Of a stretch of DNA of 64,000 nt, positions 18,454-26,810 are shown one piece after another (position 1 is the first letter of the stretch; each line of letters opens with the position of its first letter). Source of the stretch: Sphingobacterium sp. GVS05A. Lineage in GTDB: Bacteria; Bacteroidota; Bacteroidia; Sphingobacteriales; Sphingobacteriaceae. The position numbers and the translations under genes were made by a program. The notes under the pieces are model-generated. The model made no database searches. It was not told the DNA's origin and saw nothing but the letters and a program-made list of their open reading frames with translations. The DNA lies in the NCBI RefSeq assembly GCF_019969845.1, contig NZ_JAHXYR010000003.1:124001-188000 (forward strand), written 5' to 3'.

Positions 18454-18723
18454 ATGAATGACACAAGTAAAGTAGCTTTGGCGTTATTGGCAGGTCTTGC
18501 TGCAGGTGCAGCTTTGGGAGTTTTATTTGCTCCGGACAAAGGATCAGATACGAGAGATAAGATCAATGATTCATTAAGCGATTTGAGTGATGCTATTCGT
18601 GAGAGAGCTGAAGAACAATTCGATCAACTGAATGAATTTAAAGAAAAAATTGTCTCCACCCTAAAAGGTAAATTGAATCAAGCAGAGGAAAATGTTGATG
18701 ACGATATCATCGAGCATGCATAA
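18454..18723 (+). CDS. YtxH domain-containing protein
   Basis: 89 residues. An N-terminal membrane helix with small residues (LALLAGLAAGAALGVLFAP) is followed by the conserved PDKGSDTRDKI turn and a long amphipathic helix with coiled-coil character. This is the YtxH/gas-vesicle-GvpP-like family often linked to envelope stress. Function is not defined. It heads a three-gene group with a holin-like membrane protein and an unknown, a grouping recurrent in this phylum. Confidence 0.87.
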   Translation: MNDTSKVALALLAGLAAGAALGVLFAPDKGSDTRDKINDSLSDLSDAIRERAEEQFDQLNEFKEKIVSTLKGKLNQAEENVDDDIIEHA

Positions 18724-18769
18724 AAGACAAATTGTCCTTAAGGGCAATTTGAGGAGATACATAGAATTA

Positions 18770-18837
18770 TAGGCTATTTCAAAAGGCTTAATATAAATAA
18801 TCTATAGAAATTCGTATAAAACTTTTGAGATAGCCTA
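18770..18837. repeat. 68-nt inverted repeat between ytxH and the holin-family gene
   Basis: TAGGCTATTTCAAAAG at 18770-18785 is complementary, with one G:U, to CTTTTGAGATAGCCTA at 18822-18837, leaving a 36-nt AT-rich loop. There is no T tail, so it is a poor terminator; it could be an RNA processing hairpin or a small non-autonomous mobile repeat. A shorter hairpin (AAATTGTCC / GGGCAATTT, 18729-18750) precedes it. Confidence 0.6.
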
Positions 18838-18853
18838 AATAAATTTAAGATGC

Positions 18854-19273
18854 ATGGAAGAAGAAAAATTTTCACTTAGTGGTACTTTTCAGAAAACAAA
18901 GGAGTACATAGATTCCCAGTTTAAGCTCGTTAAGTTAAAGACAATCGAGCGGTCATCGCGCCTGATTGCCAGTTTGGTGGTGGATGCGACCAAATTGATA
19001 TTCACTTTGTTTGTTGTCTTTTTCTTATGTCTGGCTTTGGGGTTTTGGCTAGGTGAACTGTTGGGAAGTAATTCGTTGGGATTCTTGGCAACAGCAGGTA
19101 TTTTTATGGTGATTATCGTTATAATCCGGATTTTTGAACCTGCTCTGGAATCGAAGTTTATGGATCTTTCTATCCGTCGTTTTTTGGCCAAATGGAATGA
19201 CGAGATCGAAGAAGAAGAAGAAGATTTGAAAAAAGAGGAAAAATTTGATAGAGAAGGGAATACAAATGAATAA
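18854..19273 (+). CDS. Phage holin family (DUF1469-like) membrane protein
   Basis: 139 residues: a short N-terminal helix, two membrane segments (LIFTLFVVFFLCLALGFWLG and FLATAGIFMVIIVIIRIF), and a highly charged C-terminal tail (EEEEEDLKKEEKF). It fits the 'putative actinobacterial holin-X' family, which despite the name is a chromosomal housekeeping membrane family. No phage genes are nearby. Its last 8 bases overlap the start of the next gene, so the two are translationally coupled. Confidence 0.8.
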   Translation: MEEEKFSLSGTFQKTKEYIDSQFKLVKLKTIERSSRLIASLVVDATKLIFTLFVVFFLCLALGFWLGELLGSNSLGFLATAGIFMVIIVIIRIFEPALESKFMDLSIRRFLAKWNDEIEEEEEDLKKEEKFDREGNTNE

Positions 19274-19769
19274 CAAGCAAACGAAAATACGCAATTTACA
19301 GGAGCTTAAAACTGAAATCGCTCGTTTAAAGGAACTCAAAAATGAACAAGAGGCTTACCTGAAAACACAGTTTACTTTATTTAATAACAAGATCGAAGCT
19401 CCGATTCGTTTTTTCAATTCATTAAAAAATAATATTCCCGGAGTCAATATCATTCAGCAATTATTTGCGAAAAGTAGCAATCCTGATTCGGATTGGCTGA
19501 CAAAAACCTTGCGCATAGGTGTTCCTTTTGTGATGAATAGGCTGTTTTTGAAAAATTCAGGAATGCTGAAAAAAGCGTTAATGTTGCTTTTATCAGAGCG
19601 TGCTGTCGGCCAGATCAATCAGGATAAAATCAGTGGATTGATAGGTAAACTCAGCAATTTCATCCGTCCCAAAAAGAAGAAAAAGAAAGCCTCACAAATT
19701 GAAGGGGATGATACCATAAAAGATGAAGTCAATGAATATGGTATTCCTTCCTATAGTGAAACCTACTAG
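19266..19769 (+). CDS. Unknown protein coupled to the holin-family gene
   Basis: 167 residues, starting at the ATG at 19266 that overlaps the previous gene by 8 bases. The N-terminal half is a charged helix ([18 protein letters not shown]). A weakly hydrophobic middle follows ([13 protein letters not shown]), and a lysine run (PKKKKKK) sits near the C-terminus. I do not recognise the family. Context suggests a membrane-associated partner of the YtxH and holin-like proteins. Its TAG stop shares a CTAG with the convergent fcl stop. Confidence 0.75.
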   Translation: MNNKQTKIRNLQELKTEIARLKELKNEQEAYLKTQFTLFNNKIEAPIRFFNSLKNNIPGVNIIQQLFAKSSNPDSDWLTKTLRIGVPFVMNRLFLKNSGMLKKALMLLLSERAVGQINQDKISGLIGKLSNFIRPKKKKKKASQIEGDDTIKDEVNEYGIPSYSETY

Positions 19770-20704
19770 GAAGTTGCCTCTTCTTTACTCAAAAAATCCT
19801 CGTAAGCTAATTTAATTCCCTCGCGAAGATTGGTTTTATGCTTCCAGCCTAAGGCGTGTAATTTGGAAACGTCCATTAATTTGCGTGGCGTTCCGTCTGG
19901 TTTACTTGTATCAAAAGAGATTTTGCCGGTATATCCAATGACGTCTTTAATGAGTTCAGCAAGATCCTTTATGCTTAAATCTTCACCGATTCCGATATTG
20001 ACGAACTGTTTCTCGTTATAGCTATTCATCAAAAACACACAGGCGTCAGCTAGATCATCCGAAAAAAGAAACTCCCTTAAAGGAGTACCAGTACCCCAAA
20101 TAACCACTTCGTCCAGTTTATTAACCTTTGCCTCGTGAAATCTACGGATCAGGGCTGGTAAAACATGTGAGTTTTGTGGATGATAATTATCGTTGATACC
20201 ATACAGATTGGTTGGCATAACTGATATATAGTTACAGCCATATTGATCACGAAAGGCTTCTGCCATTTTAATACCCGCTATTTTGGCGATGGCATAAGGC
20301 TCATTGGTAGGTTCCAAGGTACCTGTCAACAGTAAGTCTTCGTTTAAAGGTTGTGGCGCCATTTTAGGATAGATGCAGCTTGAACCTAAAAACATCAACT
20401 TTGTAACCTCATTGTCGTAAGAGGATTTAATAACATTATTCTGTATCGCCATATTTTCGTAGATGAAATCTGCGCGATAGGTGTTGTTCGCCATAATCCC
20501 ACCAACCTTAGCTGCTGCAAGGAAAACATAATCAGGTTTCTCTTCGTTGAAAAAGTCAGCAACTGCCTGTTGATTGCGCAGATCTAATTCCTGAGACGTA
20601 CGGGTCACGATGTTGTTGTAACCCAGTTCTGTTAATTTGCGGTATATTGCCGATCCGACCATTCCTCGATGGCCTGCTACATAAATTTTAGCGTCTTTTT
20701 CCAC
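19766..20704 (-). CDS. fcl: GDP-L-fucose synthase
   Basis: 312 residues of the GDP-4-keto-6-deoxymannose epimerase/reductase family. The cofactor motif GHRGMVGSA (residues 11-19), the serine motif LGSSCIYP, and the catalytic YAIAK (Tyr-x3-Lys) are present. [24 protein letters not shown] and [11 protein letters not shown] are family signatures. It makes GDP-L-fucose from the product of GDP-mannose 4,6-dehydratase (gmd), which is not in this window. The first codon is GTG, fitting the [13 protein letters not shown]-terminus. It probably feeds surface polysaccharide synthesis. Confidence 0.95.
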   Translation of the reverse strand: MEKDAKIYVAGHRGMVGSAIYRKLTELGYNNIVTRTSQELDLRNQQAVADFFNEEKPDYVFLAAAKVGGIMANNTYRADFIYENMAIQNNVIKSSYDNEVTKLMFLGSSCIYPKMAPQPLNEDLLLTGTLEPTNEPYAIAKIAGIKMAEAFRDQYGCNYISVMPTNLYGINDNYHPQNSHVLPALIRRFHEAKVNKLDEVVIWGTGTPLREFLFSDDLADACVFLMNSYNEKQFVNIGIGEDLSIKDLAELIKDVIGYTGKISFDTSKPDGTPRKLMDVSKLHALGWKHKTNLREGIKLAYEDFLSKEEATS

Positions 20705-20713
20705 GATAAGTTA

Positions 20714-20743
20714 TTGATTCCTGCAAATATAAGGTTATTTTTG
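20714..20743 (+). promoter_or_regulatory. trmB promoter (TTG-N19-TATTTTTG) overlapping the fcl -7 box
   Basis: TTG at 20714-20716, a 19-nt spacer and TATTTTTG at 20736-20743 give a full promoter 18 nt before the trmB ATG. On the minus strand TATATTTG (20731-20724), a candidate -7 box for fcl, lies inside this spacer. Confidence 0.72.
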
Positions 20744-20761
20744 CGGGATATTAATTAAAAA

Positions 20762-21418
20762 ATGGGAAAGGATAAACTACGTAAATTTGCCGAAGTAGCG
20801 ACTTTTGAGAATGTCATCCAGCTCGATGCCGGCAAAGAATATAAAGGAAAATGGGCTGAGAAGCAATTTGGAAATGCAAACCCGGTTGTTTTGGAACTTG
20901 CCTGCGGTAAAGGAGAATATACAGTTAATTTGGCGCGATTGTTTCCGGAAAAGAACTTTATCGGGATTGATTTTAAAGGCAACCGTATCTGGCGTGGTGC
21001 AAAAACTGCGTTGGAAGATGGTATCAAAAATGTCGCATTTTTACGGATACAGATTGAAACGCTTCTTGAGCACTTTGCTGAAAATGAAATTGATGAAATT
21101 TGGATTACCTTTCCAGATCCACAGCCGCAGGACAGTCGCGAAAAGAAACGCTTGACAGGCCCTAAGTTTTTAGACCGTTACAAGATTGTCATGAAGCCTG
21201 AAGGGATGATGAATCTAAAGACAGATAATGATGGCTTCTATGCCTATACTCTTGAGCAAATAGAGTTACAAGGCCTGAAGAAATATAAAGAGACAACAGA
21301 TCTGTATCACTCGGACTTGGTGGATAATGTTTTATCAATCAAGACCTACTATGAGAAAAAGTATCTTGCTGACGATAAGAATATAAACTATGTGAAATGG
21401 AGCTTTGAGAAACGCTAA
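20762..21418 (+). CDS. trmB: tRNA (guanine-N7-)-methyltransferase
   Basis: 218 residues. The SAM-binding block is VVLELACGKGEYTVNLAR (residues ~41-58), followed by NFIGIDFKGNR. The TrmB signature ITFPDPQPQDSREKKRLTGP carries the catalytic Asp and the tRNA-binding basic residues. It makes m7G46 in tRNA. It is a single gene, divergent from fcl across 57 bp, and ended by a strong terminator. Confidence 0.96.
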   Translation: MGKDKLRKFAEVATFENVIQLDAGKEYKGKWAEKQFGNANPVVLELACGKGEYTVNLARLFPEKNFIGIDFKGNRIWRGAKTALEDGIKNVAFLRIQIETLLEHFAENEIDEIWITFPDPQPQDSREKKRLTGPKFLDRYKIVMKPEGMMNLKTDNDGFYAYTLEQIELQGLKKYKETTDLYHSDLVDNVLSIKTYYEKKYLADDKNINYVKWSFEKR

Positions 21419-21438
21419 TATCAAAGTTTTATTATAAA

Positions 21439-21475
21439 AGAAAGCCCAAACGAAAGTTTGGGCTTTCTTGTTTTT
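21439..21475 (+). terminator. Terminator after trmB
   Basis: A 13-bp stem AGAAAGCCCAAAC / GTTTGGGCTTTCT with a GAAA tetraloop is followed by TGTTTTTT. Confidence 0.92.
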
Positions 21476-21591
21476 TAAGCGTAGTAAATGTATCAGTAAT
21501 TTAGCTCCTGGAATTTAAACCTAATTGATGCATATGGATATTTGCACATCTGTTCGTATAAAACACTGTTATCTCACCCTTGCTACTACAT

Positions 21592-21660
21592 TGAAGTATA
21601 GTTATAGTATTGTGACAGTATTGATGTAGTATCAATATAGTATTGCAAGCATATACTTCA
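21592..21660. repeat. Five 11-bp iterons enclosed by a 9-bp inverted repeat
   Basis: AGTAT recurs at 21595, 21606, 21617, 21628 and 21639, exactly 11 bp apart; three of the five continue as AGTATTG. TGAAGTATA (21592-21600) and TATACTTCA (21652-21660) form a perfect inverted repeat around the array. One repeat per helical turn on one DNA face suggests cooperative protein binding. Confidence 0.75.
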
Positions 21661-21978
21661 GCCAGTCTTGGTAGGTTTAAATGTCTGGTTAGGAGCTTGC
21701 TTTGGGTGCCAATACCATGTTTTTTCTTTTGTTTTTTTACTATGCAATACGCTCGATATTAGTTTTTTATTGGAGTGTTTTCTTTTAAATAATTTCGATT
21801 TATTTCGTTTTTTAGAGAATATTAATTATTTTCGATCGTTTAATAAACAATAACCAGAACTAACAATTTTATTTGAACCTGATAATTGCAATTTAGAGCC
21901 AGTTAGATCATTTTAGATACATCAATCGGTATTGATAATAGATTGCTGTATTTGCGAAAGGAAATCTAATTCGAAACA

Positions 21979-22029
21979 ATTCTTAACACAAAGAAAACAT
22001 TAAATTAAAACTAACTTTTTGTTAAGAAT
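21979..22029. promoter_or_regulatory. Operator-like inverted repeat at the susC promoter
   Basis: ATTCTTAACA (21979-21988) and TGTTAAGAAT (22020-22029) are perfect 10-bp inverted repeats 31 bp apart. The right arm ends one base before the TATTTTTG box at 22031-22038. Confidence 0.55.
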
Positions 22030-22030
22030 A

Positions 22031-22038
22031 TATTTTTG
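22031..22038 (+). promoter_or_regulatory. -7 box (TATTTTTG) of the susC operon
   Basis: A TAnnTTTG match gives a predicted leader of about 30 nt before the ATG at 22075. No TTG is found 19-21 nt upstream, which may mean activator dependence or an alternative sigma factor. Confidence 0.5.
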
Positions 22039-22074
22039 TGCCAAATTGAAAAATTACAATTTACATTCATATCT

Positions 22075-25000
22075 ATGTTTAGTATTAATCCTATCCAAAT
22101 TAACCTGAGGCACTCCTCCTCAAAATTGCTCTTCATTGCATTGGCGATTGCGGGCAATACGGATCTCACGGCAACAGCAGCTCCAGTGGGGCATGGTCAA
22201 GCTGTACATTCGTTTAATCAAACCAAGATTAAAATAAAAGGAAAAGTTGTAGATAGCAAGACACAGGAGCCATTGGCTTCGGTATCTATCCTTGCTGACG
22301 GAGTAGCCAAAGGGACGACTGATCGAACAGGTCATTTTGAAATAGAGGTTGAAGCCGGTGCTTCGGTCCGTTTTCAATTGATTGGTTATGAGGGGCAGAC
22401 GAAGAGCTTTGCAGCAGCACAGTCAAATGCTCAAATCGCATTAAATGTTACTTCCGAGGCATTGAATGAAGTAGTTGTTACGGCTTTGGGTATTCAACGT
22501 GAGGAGAAAGCACTTGGTTATTCGATTAGCACGGTAAAAGGGGAGGAATTGACAAATGCGATTTCAAACAACTGGACAGATGCATTGACTGGAAAAGTGG
22601 CTGGTTTAAATTTAGTGAAATCAGGTGCAGGACCATTGGGCTCGAATAAAGTTATCCTGCGTGGCGAAACATCCATGACCAATGATAATGATGCACTTAT
22701 TGTTGTGGATGGAATTATCATGGGGGGGGGCACTAAAATGACAGGGAACGGAAATTCTGCCTATTTGGATGGTGATTCACCCGTAGATTTTGGCTCTTCT
22801 TTGGCTGATATTAATCCTGAGGATATTGAGTCAGTTTCCGTTTTGAAAGGACCTGGAGCTGCGGCATTATATGGGTATAGAGGTTCGCGTGGTGCAGTCA
22901 TTATTACTACCAAAAAGGGAAAGGGTATACAAAATAGAATAGGAGTTACTGTTAATTCAAATACCGCAATCGGGACAATTAATCGGTGGCCTGATTATCA
23001 ATATGAATATGGACAAGGTGCTATAGGGCAGGATTTGTATTACTCCTATGGACAATCGGAAGACGGCGCAAGCACCCTGAGTACCTCATCTGCTTGGGGA
23101 CCAAAATTTGATGGCCAATACTTTTATCAATACGATCCTGCTAAATATAGACAAACACCTACCGAACGTACGCTTTGGAGACCATACGAAAATAATCGTA
23201 AGGATCTGTTTCAAACAGAACTGACCTCAACGAACTCCATTAGTGTTTCTGGATCCACGGACAAGACAACAGCACGTTTTTCATATACCAATGTAACCAA
23301 TAAGTGGATTATCCCCAATATGGGCTATAATCGACACACTATTGCGATGCAGTTTAGCAACAAGATCACCGATAAATTGAGCTTATCCACGAAGATTAAT
23401 TTTAATAATAGAGGTTCCGATAACCTGCCCAATAGCGGTTACAATAACCAAAGTTACATGTATTTTGTTAGGGGGATTGTTCCGAATATAGATGCGGCTT
23501 GGTTGGATCAGAATTGGCTTCCGGGCAAGGAAGGTATTGAGCAAATGACACCATTTTCCAATTTGTTGGATAATCCGAGAACGATATCTTATGATATGGT
23601 CAATGCACAAAATAAAAATAACCTGATTGGAAATATTCAATTGGATTATAAGTTTACCAAAGAGCTTAGTCTGATGTTACGAACCGGAATTGATATGGGC
23701 TACGATAAACGCAAGCAGTCAAGGCCTTTTGATACCTATAAATACGCCTTCGGTTACTATCGCGAACAGTCTATCTATGCAGAAGAGCGAAACTCCGATT
23801 TCCTATTGCAGTATAATAACCAACGCTCACAGGATCATCGTTTTGGTGTTTCAGCGGGTGGGGCCTTATTAAATAATAAATATATTAAAGATGATGCATC
23901 AGCAAATAGTTTAATCTACCCAAATCAGTATAAGTTTGCAAATGCGAGAGAAAGGGTACTTTATGATCCATATAGAGCGGAGTATGCTATTCATAGTGTC
24001 TATGGTTTGGCAAATTATAGTTACAAAGACAGGTATTTTATTGATTTTACAGGGCGTGTAGACTGGGCTAGTACATTAGCCTCTCCCAAAAAAAACGAAG
24101 TTAAGCCTTTCTTTTACCCATCGGTTAATACAAGCTTTATCCTAAGTCAAATCTTTGAATTGCCAAAATCAATCAACTATTGGAAATTACGGGCCTCTAT
24201 TGCTGGAGTTGGAGGGGGAGGAACCAAACCTTATAATAATTTTTACGGTTATGGTAGTGTAATTGGTTTTAACGGCGGGTTGTCTAATCCTGCAACAGTT
24301 CCTGACGAAAATTTACAAGCTGAAAATACTCTATCTTATGAATTAGGAACAGATTTTCGGATGTTTAAAGATCGGATTAAATTAGATCTAACGGTATACA
24401 GTACATCGATGGAAAAACAGTTAATTGAAACACCTGTTGATCCTTCTAGTGGTTACAGATGGAAGTTTACGAATGGTGGAGAGGTCAGGAGTCGAGGAAT
24501 TGAAATTGCACTATCGGGAGATATTTTGAAAAGCCAAGATAAGTTAAACTGGAATATGTATGGGAACTTGACAAATTATGATTCGAAAGTCGTTTCTATA
24601 CCGGCTTCCCTTGAAGGACGACTTGTGCTTTCTACATTGTTTGGTAGCCGAGGTACTGTAGAGGCTATACCAGGACGTAGATTTGGTGATATCTGGGGTT
24701 TAGGCTATGAAAGAAATGCTGACGGGAAGATCATCTATGCTGATGGTGTACCTGTATTGGCACAGGAAAGCCGTTATATTGGTAACCCCAATCCGACCAC
24801 GAAATTTGGTTGGGGGAATGAATTCAAGTACAAAGGTTTCCGCTTTAATTTCCTATTTGATGGGCAGTTTGGCGGGGTAGGTTATTCATTGACGCATGCT
24901 GTTCTGATGGAAGAGGGGAAATTAAAGAAGACTCTTCCGGGACGTTATACAGGGATTATTGGTGATGGTGTTGTGCTGAATCCAGATGGAAGTTATAGCA

Positions 25001-25326
25001 AAAATACGGTCGTAGCAACGGCTGGAGATTATTATGCCAGACATTTTAATCGTGACAATCTTGAATCAAATACGTTTTCTACTGATTTTATCAAACTGCG
25101 GGAAGTTAGACTGGATTATTCATTGCCGAAATCTTTTTTAAGTCGTTACAAAATTGAAAAGGCCTCTATCGGTTTATATGGACGGGATCTTTTTGTATTT
25201 ACTAAATGGCCCGCTTTTGATCCAGAGTTTGCTTCTTTAACTGGCAGTGGAATTGAGAAAGGAGCTGAAATCGCTCAGTTTCCTTCGACGAGAACAATGG
25301 GCGTAAATCTATCGTTTTCATTTTAA
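22075..25326 (+). CDS. SusC/RagA family TonB-dependent outer-membrane receptor
   Basis: About 1083 residues from the ATG at 22075; an upstream TTG frame would begin inside the -7 box. After a non-standard leader there is a carboxypeptidase-like (DUF4480/CarboxypepD_reg) domain (IKGKVVDSKTQEPLASVSIL), then the SusC motif ALNEVVVTALGIQREEKALGY, a plug domain (LVVDG-type IVVDGIIM, EDIESVSVLKGPGAAALYG) and a C-terminal 22-strand barrel ending in an aromatic residue (NLSFSF). It imports a bound ligand using TonB energy. No ECF sigma or anti-sigma gene is next to it. Confidence 0.96.
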   Translation: MFSINPIQINLRHSSSKLLFIALAIAGNTDLTATAAPVGHGQAVHSFNQTKIKIKGKVVDSKTQEPLASVSILADGVAKGTTDRTGHFEIEVEAGASVRFQLIGYEGQTKSFAAAQSNAQIALNVTSEALNEVVVTALGIQREEKALGYSISTVKGEELTNAISNNWTDALTGKVAGLNLVKSGAGPLGSNKVILRGETSMTNDNDALIVVDGIIMGGGTKMTGNGNSAYLDGDSPVDFGSSLADINPEDIESVSVLKGPGAAALYGYRGSRGAVIITTKKGKGIQNRIGVTVNSNTAIGTINRWPDYQYEYGQGAIGQDLYYSYGQSEDGASTLSTSSAWGPKFDGQYFYQYDPAKYRQTPTERTLWRPYENNRKDLFQTELTSTNSISVSGSTDKTTARFSYTNVTNKWIIPNMGYNRHTIAMQFSNKITDKLSLSTKINFNNRGSDNLPNSGYNNQSYMYFVRGIVPNIDAAWLDQNWLPGKEGIEQMTPFSNLLDNPRTISYDMVNAQNKNNLIGNIQLDYKFTKELSLMLRTGIDMGYDKRKQSRPFDTYKYAFGYYREQSIYAEERNSDFLLQYNNQRSQDHRFGVSAGGALLNNKYIKDDASANSLIYPNQYKFANARERVLYDPYRAEYAIHSVYGLANYSYKDRYFIDFTGRVDWASTLASPKKNEVKPFFYPSVNTSFILSQIFELPKSINYWKLRASIAGVGGGGTKPYNNFYGYGSVIGFNGGLSNPATVPDENLQAENTLSYELGTDFRMFKDRIKLDLTVYSTSMEKQLIETPVDPSSGYRWKFTNGGEVRSRGIEIALSGDILKSQDKLNWNMYGNLTNYDSKVVSIPASLEGRLVLSTLFGSRGTVEAIPGRRFGDIWGLGYERNADGKIIYADGVPVLAQESRYIGNPNPTTKFGWGNEFKYKGFRFNFLFDGQFGGVGYSLTHAVLMEEGKLKKTLPGRYTGIIGDGVVLNPDGSYSKNTVVATAGDYYARHFNRDNLESNTFSTDFIKLREVRLDYSLPKSFLSRYKIEKASIGLYGRDLFVFTKWPAFDPEFASLTGSGIEKGAEIAQFPSTRTMGVNLSFSF

Positions 25327-25337
25327 TTATTGACATT

Positions 25338-26807
25338 ATGAAAAAAATTATCCGTATAACATGTTTACTGATGCTCGGGAGTTTTATATTCCAGGGTTGT
25401 ACCAAAGATTTTGTCGAAAAAAATACTGACCCAAATAAAGTTTCCGCGGTGGCACCGCAAAGTTTGGTGGCGCCCGCTTTGGTTAGCATTTTAGGTACCA
25501 ATCTGTCACGTAATCTAAGGATCAATAATGAATTGATGCAAGTGACAGTTACCATAAATGATAATTTAGAAATTCAGCGTTATGAGATTAGGCCATCAGA
25601 ATCGGAGTCAAGCTGGTCTGGTTGGTATGTGCAACTGACGAATATTAGGGATATATACCAAAAAGCTAACGCCGCACAACAGACCGGTTATCAGACTTAT
25701 ATGGGCATATCCTTGGTGCTGGATGCCTGGGTAAGTTCACTAATAACTGATATGTATGGTGATGTGCCTTATTTCGATAGCAACAAAGGTTTTTCAGAAG
25801 ACAATCTTACTCCAAAATTTGATAAACAAGAGGATATCTACAAAGATCTTTTTAAGAAGCTAGAGGACGCAAATACACTACTTAAACAGAACATTGCTGT
25901 AGAATCTGCGAATGCAGGAATGGATCCTATCTTTAATTCCGATCCAGTTAAATGGCGTAAGTTCGGAAATTCATTGTATTTGAGGTTGTTATTACGTGCA
26001 GCACATAAAACAGAAACTAATGCCGTAGCGAAGATTAAGGAAATATTGGAGACCAATGCGGTCGAATATCCGATTATGCAAAGCAATGCCGAAACGGCAG
26101 CGCTGTACTATACTAACGTACAACCTTACATGAATCCCAACTATAATGCACGGGATATAGATTTTAATGGCACGAGGGGATATTCCGAGTTTTTTATTAA
26201 TAATTTGATGGATCTTGGAGATCCACGGTTAAAGATTTGGGCGACAGAAGCTACTCTTGGTGTTTATGGTGGCATGCAATCTGGTTATGCACGAGGAAAC
26301 GTTCCTGAACGCCAATCTACCCTCCAAGTTGCATTAAAGTCAGATGCGCGAATGGGCAATATTATGAATTATGCGGAATTGCAGTTTATTATAGCCGAAT
26401 GTGGTATCAGAGGTTATGCTAATGTAGATGCTTCAGCCGCAAATTTGAAGGGAGTAAATGCAGCTATGGAATTTTGGGGAACAACGGCACCAGCAACTTA
26501 TCTAACGAATCCAAAAGTAGCTTTTTCTAACACTGACCCCGAAACTGAAAAACTGAAAAAAGTGCATCTACAAAAATACTATGCCATGATGTTTACAGAT
26601 TTTCAACAATGGTATGAGTATCGTAGAACACAGCTCTTGGATTTATATAAAGGACCGGGCTTATTAAATAATGGGAAAATGCCTGTACGTTTAAACTACC
26701 CATTGATTGTTCAATCCTTGAATAAGGCTAATTACCAAGAAGCTGTCAGTCGTATGGGCGGAGATGGGATCAACGAAAAAATGTGGTGGCAACCTACAAT
26801 CAACTAG
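25338..26807 (+). CDS. SusD/RagB-like nutrient-binding lipoprotein (SusD-like_2)
   Basis: 489 residues. A lipoprotein signal with GSFIFQGC (Cys ~21) is followed by a SusD-like_2 domain: FVEKNTDPNKVSAVAPQSLVAPAL at the N-terminus, DAWVSSLITDMYGDVPYFDS in the helical repeat core, and FQQWYEYRRTQ near the end. It is the lid of the SusC channel on the outer surface. It begins 11 bp after susC, in one operon. The SusD-like_2 type is often paired with receptors for peptides or unknown ligands, so a glycan substrate should not be assumed. Confidence 0.93.
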   Translation: MKKIIRITCLLMLGSFIFQGCTKDFVEKNTDPNKVSAVAPQSLVAPALVSILGTNLSRNLRINNELMQVTVTINDNLEIQRYEIRPSESESSWSGWYVQLTNIRDIYQKANAAQQTGYQTYMGISLVLDAWVSSLITDMYGDVPYFDSNKGFSEDNLTPKFDKQEDIYKDLFKKLEDANTLLKQNIAVESANAGMDPIFNSDPVKWRKFGNSLYLRLLLRAAHKTETNAVAKIKEILETNAVEYPIMQSNAETAALYYTNVQPYMNPNYNARDIDFNGTRGYSEFFINNLMDLGDPRLKIWATEATLGVYGGMQSGYARGNVPERQSTLQVALKSDARMGNIMNYAELQFIIAECGIRGYANVDASAANLKGVNAAMEFWGTTAPATYLTNPKVAFSNTDPETEKLKKVHLQKYYAMMFTDFQQWYEYRRTQLLDLYKGPGLLNNGKMPVRLNYPLIVQSLNKANYQEAVSRMGGDGINEKMWWQPTIN

Positions 26808-26810
26808 TTC

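Larger units (their letters stand above)
21476..22030. promoter_or_regulatory. Long regulatory region upstream of susC
   Basis: About 555 bases without a credible gene. The only open stretch (21668-21853) is low-complexity and Phe/Leu-rich. The region contains an 11-bp iteron array (21592-21660), T-rich stretches at 21720-21840, and a 10-bp inverted repeat (21979-22029) abutting the -7 box of susC. It appears to be a dedicated control region. Confidence 0.6.

Noticed and set aside
18854..19273. A prophage, suggested by the holin-family label
   Set aside because: No capsid, tail, integrase or lysis genes are nearby, and the holin-X family is a common chromosomal family in Bacteroidota.
21668..21853. 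A 61-codon plus-strand frame upstream of susC
   Set aside because: Low complexity Phe/Leu-rich translation of T-rich DNA, typical of spurious frames in an AT-rich regulatory region.
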